A stretch of 64,000 nt of DNA. Origin: Anaerolineae bacterium. Its GTDB lineage: Bacteria > Chloroflexota > Anaerolineae > B4-G1 > DUEL01. The notes under the pieces were generated by a model. The model ran no database searches, was not told the origin of the DNA, and saw only the letters and a program-made list of their open reading frames with translations. Below, one piece after another: positions 52,062 through 59,491 of this stretch. Positions within the stretch are counted from its first letter, which is position 1; the number at the start of each line of letters is the position of its first letter. Position numbers and translations under genes: made by a program. Where the stretch lies: contig JAFGEI010000023.1 in NCBI GenBank assembly GCA_016931695.1, forward strand, positions 69,328 to 133,327, given 5' to 3'.

Positions 52062-53606
52062 TCATTCCTGGCCCTCCTCCAATGGGGGAAGGGCTAGGTC
52101 GCCGCCGCAAATCAAGCGGGTCAACAGCTCGATCCGCCCGGCCAGCGGGGCGTCGTGTTCCAGGAAAGGCACGGCCTGTCGCGCCTGCTCGTACACGATC
52201 CGGGTCCCCTGGCCTAGCCGCGCCGTTTCGCCGATCAGCTCGCGCCGGAAATCGATCCCCTGCGCGGCACACAACAGCTCGATCGCCAAAATCCGCTCGA
52301 CGTTGTCCAATACGCGGTGACAGTGGTGAGCGGCCGTGGTCGCCATGCTGACGTGGTCCTCCATGTTGGCCGAAGTGGGAATGGTGTCGACCGTCGCCGG
52401 ATGGGCCCAGACCTTGTTCTCCGAAGCCAGGGCAGCCGCCGTGTAGTGGGCGATCATCAGCCCGCTTTCCACGCCGCCGTGGCGGGTCAGAAAGGCCGGC
52501 AGTCCGCGGCTGCAGCAGGCGTCCATCAGCGACGCGATGCGGCGTTCGCTGATGTTGCCCAGGTCCGCCAGCGCCAGGGCGACGTAATCCATCACCAGCC
52601 CGATCGGCTCGGCGTGGAAATTGCCGCCCGAGAGCACCATCGGCTCGCCACCTTGCTCAAAGATCAGCGGGTTGTCGGTCGCCGCGTTCAGCTCCACGGT
52701 GACCCGCTCCCGCGCCACGGCGACCGCATCGCGCACCGCGCCGTGCACCTGGGGCATACAGCGCAGGCTGTAGGGGTCCTGGATGTCGTGCGGATCGTAG
52801 CCGCGGACGAGGGTGCTGCCCGCCAGCAGCTGCCGCAGATTCGCAGCGCAAGCGGCCTGGTGTGGGTGGGGGCGGACGTCGTGGATGCGCGGGTCGAAAG
52901 CCAGCGTCGTGCCGCGCAGCGCTTCCAGGCTCAGCGCCCCGCTCACGTCGGCGACCCGCAGCACGTTTTCCGCCCGCAGCACTGCCATCACCGCCAGGGC
53001 CGTCGTCGTCGCCGTGCCGTTGAGCAGCGCCAGGCCTTCCTTCGCTTCCAACGCCAGCGGCGCGATGCCCGCGCGGGCCAGCGCTTCTGCGCCGGGAAGC
53101 CACTCTCCCTGGTAGAGGGCATCGCCCTCGCCGATCAACACCAGCGCCAGGTGGGCCAGGGGGGCCAGGTCGCCGCTGGCGCCCAACGACCCGACCGCGG
53201 GCACCACCGGGCAGACTCGCCGATTCAACAACTGCAGCAGCGTCTCCAGGACGATCACCCGCACCCCCGAGTATCCTTTTGCCAGCGTATTGGTCCGGAT
53301 GAGCATCGTCGCCCGCGTCAGCCGTTCGTCCAACGGCGGGCCGACCCCGGCGGCGTGGCTGCGCACCAGGTTGTGCTGCAAGTCGGCAATTTGCTGCGGC
53401 GGGATGATGCGGTCTTTGAAGGCGCCAAAGCCGGTGGTGATGCCATACGCGACCTCGCCGCGGGCCAAAAAGCGCAGCACCTGCTCCCGCGACCGCTCGA
53501 CGCATTGCCGCGCCTCGTCCGTCAGGGCCACGGCCGCGCCATCGGCCACGGCAGCAACCTGCGCCAAGGTCAAGTGATTTCCATCCAAATGAACCGTCTG
53601 GCTCAT
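52062..53606 (-). CDS. hutH: Histidine ammonia-lyase
   Basis: 514 residues from ATG 53606, after GGAGGTGCAGG. The Ala143-Ser144-Gly145 triad (GSLGASGDLAPLAHL) forms the MIO prosthetic group. YGITTGFGAF and the SANMEDHVSM region complete the active site. It eliminates ammonia from histidine to give urocanate, the first step of histidine use. hutI is ~26 kb away on the opposite strand. A -10 TATAAT (53631-53626, minus strand) lies upstream. Confidence 0.96.
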   Translation of the reverse strand: MSQTVHLDGNHLTLAQVAAVADGAAVALTDEARQCVERSREQVLRFLARGEVAYGITTGFGAFKDRIIPPQQIADLQHNLVRSHAAGVGPPLDERLTRATMLIRTNTLAKGYSGVRVIVLETLLQLLNRRVCPVVPAVGSLGASGDLAPLAHLALVLIGEGDALYQGEWLPGAEALARAGIAPLALEAKEGLALLNGTATTTALAVMAVLRAENVLRVADVSGALSLEALRGTTLAFDPRIHDVRPHPHQAACAANLRQLLAGSTLVRGYDPHDIQDPYSLRCMPQVHGAVRDAVAVARERVTVELNAATDNPLIFEQGGEPMVLSGGNFHAEPIGLVMDYVALALADLGNISERRIASLMDACCSRGLPAFLTRHGGVESGLMIAHYTAAALASENKVWAHPATVDTIPTSANMEDHVSMATTAAHHCHRVLDNVERILAIELLCAAQGIDFRRELIGETARLGQGTRIVYEQARQAVPFLEHDAPLAGRIELLTRLICGGDLALPPLEEGQE

Positions 53607-53625
53607 CCTGCACCTCCGCGGGGGC

Positions 53626-53631
53626 ATTATA
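53626..53631 (-). promoter_or_regulatory. -10 element of hutH
   Basis: TATAAT on the minus strand, 20 bases from the ATG. No clear -35 hexamer. A solo GTAAC-type element end starts a few bases further upstream at 53640. Confidence 0.4.
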
Positions 53632-53639
53632 CTCCAGTC

Positions 53640-53655
53640 GTAACGACTCAGCCAG
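53640..53655. repeat. Solo GTAAC-type element end between hutH and ppk1
   Basis: GTAACGACTCAGCCAG resembles the outer end of the palindromic family, mostly the inverted right end of copy B. No second end was found nearby. Confidence 0.35.
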
Positions 53656-53660
53656 TCCAG

Positions 53661-53689
53661 TTGTCAATTCATCTTTTAACAGGTAAAAT
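53661..53689 (+). promoter_or_regulatory. Promoter of ppk1
   Basis: TTGTCA (53661-53666), 17-base spacer, TAAAAT (53684-53689). The ATG at 53724 follows AGGAAAAGG. Confidence 0.75.
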
Positions 53690-53723
53690 GGTGTGGGGGT
53701 GATCCTTCGCCCAGGAAAAGGTG

Positions 53724-55865
53724 ATGCCCAAGAACAAGAAATACCAACTGACCGTCGACGACATTGCCAACCTCGATGACCCGCGGCTCTACATCAACCG
53801 CGAGTTGAGCTGGATCCAATTCAACAAGCGGGTGCTGGAAGAGGCGCTGGACAAGCGTCACCCGTTGCTGGAGCGAGTCAAGTTCTTGTCCATCTTTTCC
53901 AGCAACCTGGACGAGTTTTTCATGATCCGCGTCTCGGGGCTTCGGCGCCAGCTGGCGGCCGGGGCGCTGGAGGCCCCGCCGGACGGGATGACTCCGGCGG
54001 AGCAGCTGGCCGCGATCCGCCGCAAGCTGATGCCCCTCCTGGCCAAACACGCTGGCTGTTGGTACAACGACCTGCGGCCCAAGCTGCAGGCGGAAGGGAT
54101 CAACGTCCTCAGCTATGACGAGCTAAAACGCAGGCAGCGCAAGCTGCTGCGCCGTCACTTTGAACAAGAGATCTATCCCTCCCTCACGCCGCTGGCCTTT
54201 GACCCCGGGCATCCCTTCCCCCACATCTCGAACCTGAGCATCAACCTGGCCGTCGTGGTCAATGATCCCCAATACGGCGAGCGGTTCGCCCGCCTCAAGG
54301 TGCCCGGCGTGTTTCCCCGCCTGCTGCGCATCCCCAGCGAGGAGACGGCCGAGGATTACGAGAGCCTGGGGCTGGCCCAGGTGATGACCAATAACTTTGT
54401 CTGGCTGGAAGAAGTCATCGCGGCCAATCTCGATCTGCTCTTTCCCGGCCTGGAGATCGTCGCCGCCTATCCCTTCCGCGTGACCCGCGACGCCGACCCC
54501 GAGATCGAGGAGGACGAGGCCTCGGACCTGCTCCTGGCCATCGAGGAGAGCGTGCGCATGCGCCACTTTGGCTCCGCCGTCCGGTTGGAGGTCGATACCG
54601 ACATGCCGGAGCGGGTGCGCAGCATCCTGATCAGCAACTTGCAGTTAGCGCCCTACCAGGTCTATACAGTACAGGCGCCGATCGGCAAGGCGGACCTGAT
54701 GGAGCTGACCAAGGTCAACCGTCCTGATCTGAAGGATGCGCCGTTTCTGCCAGCAGTCCCCCCGCCGCTGACCACCGAGGAGAGCATCTTTTCGGTCATC
54801 AAGCGCTACAACATCCTGCTCTACCATCCCTACGACAGCTTTGGCCCGGTGGTCGATTTCATCCGCGAGGCGGCGCGGGATCCCGACGTCCTGGCGATCA
54901 AGCAAACGCTCTACCGCGTCGGGCCCAACTCGCCGGTGGTAGCGGCGCTGATGGAGGCCCGCGAGAACGGCAAGCAGGTGGCGGTCTTGGTCGAGCTCAA
55001 GGCGCGTTTTGACGAGGAGAACAACATTGTCTGGGCGCGGGCGCTGGAGCGGGTGGGCGTTCACGTGGTCTATGGCCTGGTCGGGCTCAAGATCCACGCC
55101 AAGCTGCTGCTGGTCGTGCGGCGGGAACAGGATGGCATCGCGCGCTATGTGCACATGAGCACCGGGAACTATAACGCCGTCACCGCGCGTCTCTACAGCG
55201 ACATTGGCTTTTTCACCAGCGATCCTCACATCGGCGCCGACGTATCCGACCTGTTCAACGCCTTGACGGGCTACTCGACCAAGCAAGAGTACCGCAAGCT
55301 GCTGGTCGCCCCCGGCAAGATGCGCCAGAACTTGATCGATCGCATCGAGCGGGAAATCGAGCGGCAGCGGCAGCACGGTGACGGCTATCTCGCCTTCAAG
55401 ATGAACTCGCTGGTCGATAAAAAGTGCATCCAGGCGCTTTACCGCGCTTCGCAAGCGGGAGTCAAGACTGACCTCCAGGTGCGGGGAATTTGCTGCCTGC
55501 GCCCGGGTGTGCCGGGCGTGAGCGATAATATCACGGTGACGTCCATCGTGGGCCGTTTCCTCGAGCACCCGCGCATCTACTACTTCCGCAACGGGGGCGA
55601 GGACGAGGTCTTGTTGGGCAGCGCCGACCTGATGCCGCGCAACCTCGACCGGCGCATGGAGCAGCTCTTCCCCATCGAGGACCCCGGCCTGAAGGAATCC
55701 TTGTACCAGCACATCCTCCAGGTCCACCTGCGGGACAATATGCAGGCGCGGCGGTTGCTGCTGGACGGCAGCTACGAGCGGGTCCAACCGCCGGAGGGGG
55801 AACCGGAGCTCGATTCCCAGGCGTGGATGATCGAGCACCGCGGATTGTGGAATGAAGAGGATTAG
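53724..55865 (+). CDS. ppk1: Polyphosphate kinase 1
   Basis: 713 residues, the normal size. NRELSWIQFNKRVLEEA opens the N domain; FSSNLDEFFMIRVSGL is a family mark. The PLD-like core has catalytic His458 in GLKIHAKLLL and YVHMSTGNYN. It makes or reverses long polyphosphate chains from ATP via a phosphohistidine. ATG 53724 is preferred over an adjacent GTG. It opens a set of polyphosphate-linked genes and is followed after 3 bases by a phosphoesterase. Confidence 0.96.
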   Translation: MPKNKKYQLTVDDIANLDDPRLYINRELSWIQFNKRVLEEALDKRHPLLERVKFLSIFSSNLDEFFMIRVSGLRRQLAAGALEAPPDGMTPAEQLAAIRRKLMPLLAKHAGCWYNDLRPKLQAEGINVLSYDELKRRQRKLLRRHFEQEIYPSLTPLAFDPGHPFPHISNLSINLAVVVNDPQYGERFARLKVPGVFPRLLRIPSEETAEDYESLGLAQVMTNNFVWLEEVIAANLDLLFPGLEIVAAYPFRVTRDADPEIEEDEASDLLLAIEESVRMRHFGSAVRLEVDTDMPERVRSILISNLQLAPYQVYTVQAPIGKADLMELTKVNRPDLKDAPFLPAVPPPLTTEESIFSVIKRYNILLYHPYDSFGPVVDFIREAARDPDVLAIKQTLYRVGPNSPVVAALMEARENGKQVAVLVELKARFDEENNIVWARALERVGVHVVYGLVGLKIHAKLLLVVRREQDGIARYVHMSTGNYNAVTARLYSDIGFFTSDPHIGADVSDLFNALTGYSTKQEYRKLLVAPGKMRQNLIDRIEREIERQRQHGDGYLAFKMNSLVDKKCIQALYRASQAGVKTDLQVRGICCLRPGVPGVSDNITVTSIVGRFLEHPRIYYFRNGGEDEVLLGSADLMPRNLDRRMEQLFPIEDPGLKESLYQHILQVHLRDNMQARRLLLDGSYERVQPPEGEPELDSQAWMIEHRGLWNEED

Positions 55866-55868
55866 CCA

Positions 55869-56600
55869 GTGCGGGTAGCGCTGATCGGCGACGTTCACGC
55901 AAACCTTCCTGCCCTGGAGGCGGTACTGGCCCACGCCAGCGAGCGAGGGAGCACGGCGATATGGAACGTCGGGGATATAGTGGGCTACGGCGCTTTCCCG
56001 GACGAGGTGGTCGGGCTCTTGCGCGAAAGGGATGCGCTGAGCATCGTGGGAAATTTCGATCTCAAGGTGCTGCAGTTCAAGAAGAAGAAAGAGAAATGGG
56101 AAAAGAAAAAGCCGCGCCCGCTCTATATCGCTTTTGAGTGGACGTACGACAACCTCTCCAAAAAAAACCGCAAGTACCTGCGCTTTCTCTCCCAGGAACT
56201 GCGGCTAAAGGTCAAGGGGCAGCGCATCCTATTGACCCACGGCAGCCCGGCATCGAACGAGGAAAAAATCACGGACGAGACACCCCAGGAACGCCTGCTC
56301 AAGCTGGCCAAGATCGCCGGGGCGGACGTGATTCTATGCGGTCACTCCCACCGGCCTGTCGTGCGCGAGGCAGACGACGCCCGGTTTGTGAACCCCGGCA
56401 GCGTCGGCCGGCCCGACGATGGCGATCCGCGCGCCTCCTACGCGCTGCTCGAGATCAAGGCCGGCCAAGTCGCCGTGCGGCATTATCGGTTAGAGTACGA
56501 CGTAGAACGAGCAGCGGCGGCGATCCGCGAACGCGGGCTGCCAGAGATTTTCGCCCAGATGATCCTCCAGGGACAGAGCCTGGAGGCCTTGCTCGGTTGA
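55869..56600 (+). CDS. Metallophosphoesterase of the YfcE/MJ0936 type
   Basis: 243 residues; GTG start 3 bases after ppk1, with GAGG upstream. Dinuclear metal motifs: GDVHAN, GDIVGYG, GNFD, LLTHGSP and GHSHRP. An unusual basic insert (FKKKKEKWEKKKPRP, ~62-76) is not part of the usual fold. Because it is coupled to ppk1, a phosphodiesterase acting on nucleotides or polyphosphate products is plausible; activity on polyphosphate itself is not shown. The C-terminal YDVERAAAAIRERGLP motif is common in this group. Confidence 0.85.
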   Translation: MRVALIGDVHANLPALEAVLAHASERGSTAIWNVGDIVGYGAFPDEVVGLLRERDALSIVGNFDLKVLQFKKKKEKWEKKKPRPLYIAFEWTYDNLSKKNRKYLRFLSQELRLKVKGQRILLTHGSPASNEEKITDETPQERLLKLAKIAGADVILCGHSHRPVVREADDARFVNPGSVGRPDDGDPRASYALLEIKAGQVAVRHYRLEYDVERAAAAIRERGLPEIFAQMILQGQSLEALLG

Positions 56601-56632
56601 CGGGCGCCAGGCACGAGAACCTGGCACCCGTC
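56599..56632. terminator. Putative terminator between convergent polyphosphate operons
   Basis: GACGGGCGCCAGG pairs with CCTGGCACCCGTC (12 of 13 plus one G-U). A second small hairpin (GACCGG/CCGGTC) follows at about 56650-56670 with TTT. No long T-run, hence moderate confidence. Confidence 0.5.
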
Positions 56633-56660
56633 ACTGCAACGGAACGGAGCGACCGGAAAA

Positions 56661-57734
56661 CTAGCCGGTCTTTCCTCCCTCCTCAGAAGCCTGGGCTTTT
56701 TGCGCTTTTTTCCCCTTGTCCGTCGGCACCGCGGCAGCCTCGGCGCTCACGGCGCCCTCTTTTTCCGGCTTGGCCCGTTTCTTGTCCTTCTTCTTGGCCT
56801 GGGCGGCCTGCTTCTTTTTCTTGCCCTTGCCGTCCGATTTGCCCTTGCCTTTCTTCTCGTCCTTTTTCTTCTTCTTTTGCTTCTTTTCCTTCTTCTCAAC
56901 TGGAGCAGCTATAACTGCTTCTTCGATCTCTTCCACTTTTTCGATTTTTTCCTCTTTCTTGTCCATCTTTTTCCCCTTTTTTTTGGATTGGGAGCTGGCT
57001 GCTCCCGGATCGAACGGCTGGTAGTCCAGCGTCCTGCTCAGCAGTTCGACCAGGGTGCGCAGCGTCTTTACCCGTGCAAACCACTTGTCGTTTCCCTCGA
57101 CAATCGTCCAGGGAGCGGTGAGGGTGCTGGTGCGGAGCAGCATGTCCCCCACCGCCTGTTCGTATTCTGCCCACTTGGTGCGGTTGCGCCAGTCTTCTTC
57201 GGTCAGTTTCCACGCCTTGTAGGCCGTCTGCTCCCGGTCTTGGAAGCGGCGCAGCTGTTCCTCGAAACTGATGTGAATCCAGAATTTGGCCAGGATTATG
57301 CCGTGGTCGGACAGTTGGCGTTCAAACTCGTTGACCTCGCGGTAGGCCCGCTTCCACTCCCCCTCGCTGCAGAATCCCTCCACGCGCTCCACCATGACCC
57401 GGCCGTACCAGCTGCGGTCAAAGATGAGCACCTGTTTTTCGTTCGGCGGCCGCAGGCGGCGCCAAAAGCGCCACAGGTAGTGATGGGTGCCATCCTCGCC
57501 CCGCGGGGCAGCGATGGAAAAGACTTCATAGCCGCGGGGGTCGAGCTTTTCGGTCACCCGCTTGATGTTGCCGCCCTTGCCGCCGGCGTCCCAGCCTTCG
57601 TACACAATGACCAGGCTGCGTTTCTGCACGTACAGTTGGTAGGCCAGTTCGCGCAATTGGATCTGGTAGCGGGCCAGGTTCCGAACGTATTCCTCTTTGG
57701 GCAGGCTTTTGTCCAGTTCGATCCTTTCTAGCAT
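56661..57734 (-). CDS. PPK2-family polyphosphate kinase with long lysine-rich tail
   Basis: 357 residues. Residues ~1-245 are a single PPK2 domain: Walker A EGWDAGGKGG (46-55), lid DRSWYGR (106-112) and REVNEFERQL. Members phosphorylate nucleotides with polyphosphate. Residues 251-357 are low complexity with 39 lysines in 107 positions, plus Glu, Ala and Gly, clearly disordered and polycationic. Such a tail could bind polyphosphate or be polyphosphate-modified on lysines. Start ATG overlaps the stop of the second PPK2 gene by 7 bases. Confidence 0.93.
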   Translation of the reverse strand: MLERIELDKSLPKEEYVRNLARYQIQLRELAYQLYVQKRSLVIVYEGWDAGGKGGNIKRVTEKLDPRGYEVFSIAAPRGEDGTHHYLWRFWRRLRPPNEKQVLIFDRSWYGRVMVERVEGFCSEGEWKRAYREVNEFERQLSDHGIILAKFWIHISFEEQLRRFQDREQTAYKAWKLTEEDWRNRTKWAEYEQAVGDMLLRTSTLTAPWTIVEGNDKWFARVKTLRTLVELLSRTLDYQPFDPGAASSQSKKKGKKMDKKEEKIEKVEEIEEAVIAAPVEKKEKKQKKKKKDEKKGKGKSDGKGKKKKQAAQAKKKDKKRAKPEKEGAVSAEAAAVPTDKGKKAQKAQASEEGGKTG

Positions 57735-58756
57735 GGTTCCTCCTCACCTTCTTGCGCGTCCACCGGTCCGGCCGGGGAAGGTAGAGGGTCTGCTACAGTG
57801 CCGATGTGCGCTCGAATCTGGGCCAGCCTTTGCGGCCCGATCCCGTCAAGCGCCAGCAGCGCCGCGTCGCCTTCGGCGAGTTTGGCCGCCACCGCTTGAA
57901 CGGTAGCCAGGCCAGCGTGCTCCAACAGCTGTCGCACCCGGCTGCTGAGGCCAGTATTGGAGAGGGGGATTCCCGCCGCGGGCGGAGCGTCCGCCGCTTC
58001 CTGCTCCGCCAGCTCGGGGGCGCGGTCGGCGGGCAGCGGCAGGCCGCGGGACTGCAGCGCTTCTTCCAGGCGATAGATGATGGTCTCGAACATCTTGACC
58101 CGCGCCCAGCGCCGGTCCGTCGCCTCGACGATGGTCCAACGCCCCCATTCCGTATCGGTGCGTTCCAGCATCTCTTCGACCGCGACAAAGTATTCGTGGT
58201 ACTTGCGGTGATGCTCCCAATCCTCGGGCTGGACGTGCCACGCTTTCAGCGGGTCCTTTTCCAACTTTTTGAACCGCTTTCGCTGTTCTCGCTTGCTGAT
58301 GTGGAGATAAAACTTGATGACGACGTAACCGTCGTCGGCAATGGTGCGCTCGAAATTGACAATGTCGCGATATCCCTGGCGCCAGGCGTGTTCTGGCGTC
58401 AGCTTTTCCACCCGCTCCACCAGCACCCGGCCGTACCAGCTGCGGTCAAAGATCGCCATCTCGCCATAGTTGGGCAGCTTGAGCCAAAAGCGCCACAGCC
58501 AGGGCATTTGCATCTCGTAGGTGCGCGGGGCCTGGATCGCATAGAGCTTGAAGCCGCGGGGATCGAGGCGCTGGGTGAGCAGGTTGATCGACGTTCCCTT
58601 GCCCGCCGCGTCCCAGCCCTCGAAGAGAATGACGGTTGGGATATTGGCGTCCCAGCACGCTTTTTGCAGGTCGTACAGCCGTTGCCGCAGTTGGGGCATG
58701 CGCGCCTGGAACTCTTTTTTCGACAGCTTTTTCGTCAGATCGATTTTTTCCAGCAT
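57728..58756 (-). CDS. PPK2-family polyphosphate kinase with C-terminal helix-hairpin-helix domain
   Basis: 342 residues from ATG 58756, after AGGGAAGGG. PPK2 domain ~1-240: EGWDAAGKGT (46-55) and DRSWYGR (104-110). A linker leads to residues ~271-321 (RVRQLLEHAGLATVQAV, LLALDGIGPQRLAQIRAHI), which match helix-hairpin-helix units such as the RNA polymerase alpha C-terminal domain. A short acidic tail ends in Cys. Two different PPK2 genes in a row may act on different nucleotides or form a mixed oligomer. Located 31 bases after adk. Confidence 0.92.
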   Translation of the reverse strand: MLEKIDLTKKLSKKEFQARMPQLRQRLYDLQKACWDANIPTVILFEGWDAAGKGTSINLLTQRLDPRGFKLYAIQAPRTYEMQMPWLWRFWLKLPNYGEMAIFDRSWYGRVLVERVEKLTPEHAWRQGYRDIVNFERTIADDGYVVIKFYLHISKREQRKRFKKLEKDPLKAWHVQPEDWEHHRKYHEYFVAVEEMLERTDTEWGRWTIVEATDRRWARVKMFETIIYRLEEALQSRGLPLPADRAPELAEQEAADAPPAAGIPLSNTGLSSRVRQLLEHAGLATVQAVAAKLAEGDAALLALDGIGPQRLAQIRAHIGTVADPLPSPAGPVDAQEGEEEPC

Positions 58757-58787
58757 TGTCCCTTCCCTGTCACTCCCGTTACCTTCC

Positions 58788-59450
58788 CTACGGCCGCCCG
58801 AGCGCCTCGCGCAGGTCGGTCGTGACGGCATCGATCGATTGATCGCCGTTGACCGTTACCAGCACCCCCTGCTGGCGGTAGTAATCGATCAGCGGGCTGG
58901 TCTGCTCCCAATAGACCTGCAGCCGTGTGCGCACCGTCTCGGGCAAGTCGTCGTCGCGCTGATAGAGTTTGCCGCCATCGTGGTCGCAGCGGCCTGGCTG
59001 TTGGGGCGGATTAAAGCGCACGTGGTACGACGCGCCGCACAACCGGCACAGCCGGCGCCCACTGACCCGCTCGACCAGCACGTCGTCGGGCACGGCAATG
59101 TAGGGCACTGCGCCGACCTGCTGTCCCCGCTCGGCCAGCGCCCGGTCCAGCGCCTGCGCCTGGGCAATGGTGCGGGGAAAGCCGTCGAGCAGGGCGCCGC
59201 CGGCGCAGTCGGGCTGGCTCAGCCGCTCCATTACCATGGCGATGGTGACGTCGTCGGGAACCAACTCGCCGCGATCCATATACTCCTTGGCCCTGCGGCC
59301 CAGCGGCGTCTCGTTTTTCAGGTTCTCGCGGAACAGGTCGCCGCTGGCAACGTGGGGCAGGCCGAGTATCTCGCGCAGCCGGGCCGCCTGCGTACCCTTG
59401 CCGGAAGCAGGGGGGCCGAGCAGAATGATGTATCGCGGTTTCGCCGACAT
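58788..59450 (-). CDS. adk: Adenylate kinase
   Basis: 220 residues from ATG 59450, after AAGGAGAAAC. P-loop GPPASGKGTQ, DGFPRT, and a zinc-type lid with CRLCG and a Cys-Asp pair (GRCDHDGG). It interconverts AMP, ADP and ATP. adk is usually beside ribosomal protein genes; here it sits before two PPK2 genes. With them it would recycle AMP to ATP at the expense of polyphosphate. Confidence 0.95.
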   Translation of the reverse strand: MSAKPRYIILLGPPASGKGTQAARLREILGLPHVASGDLFRENLKNETPLGRRAKEYMDRGELVPDDVTIAMVMERLSQPDCAGGALLDGFPRTIAQAQALDRALAERGQQVGAVPYIAVPDDVLVERVSGRRLCRLCGASYHVRFNPPQQPGRCDHDGGKLYQRDDDLPETVRTRLQVYWEQTSPLIDYYRQQGVLVTVNGDQSIDAVTTDLREALGRP

Positions 59451-59491
59451 TGTTTCTCCTTGCCCGGCGGACAGTTGGGCACGCACGCCGG

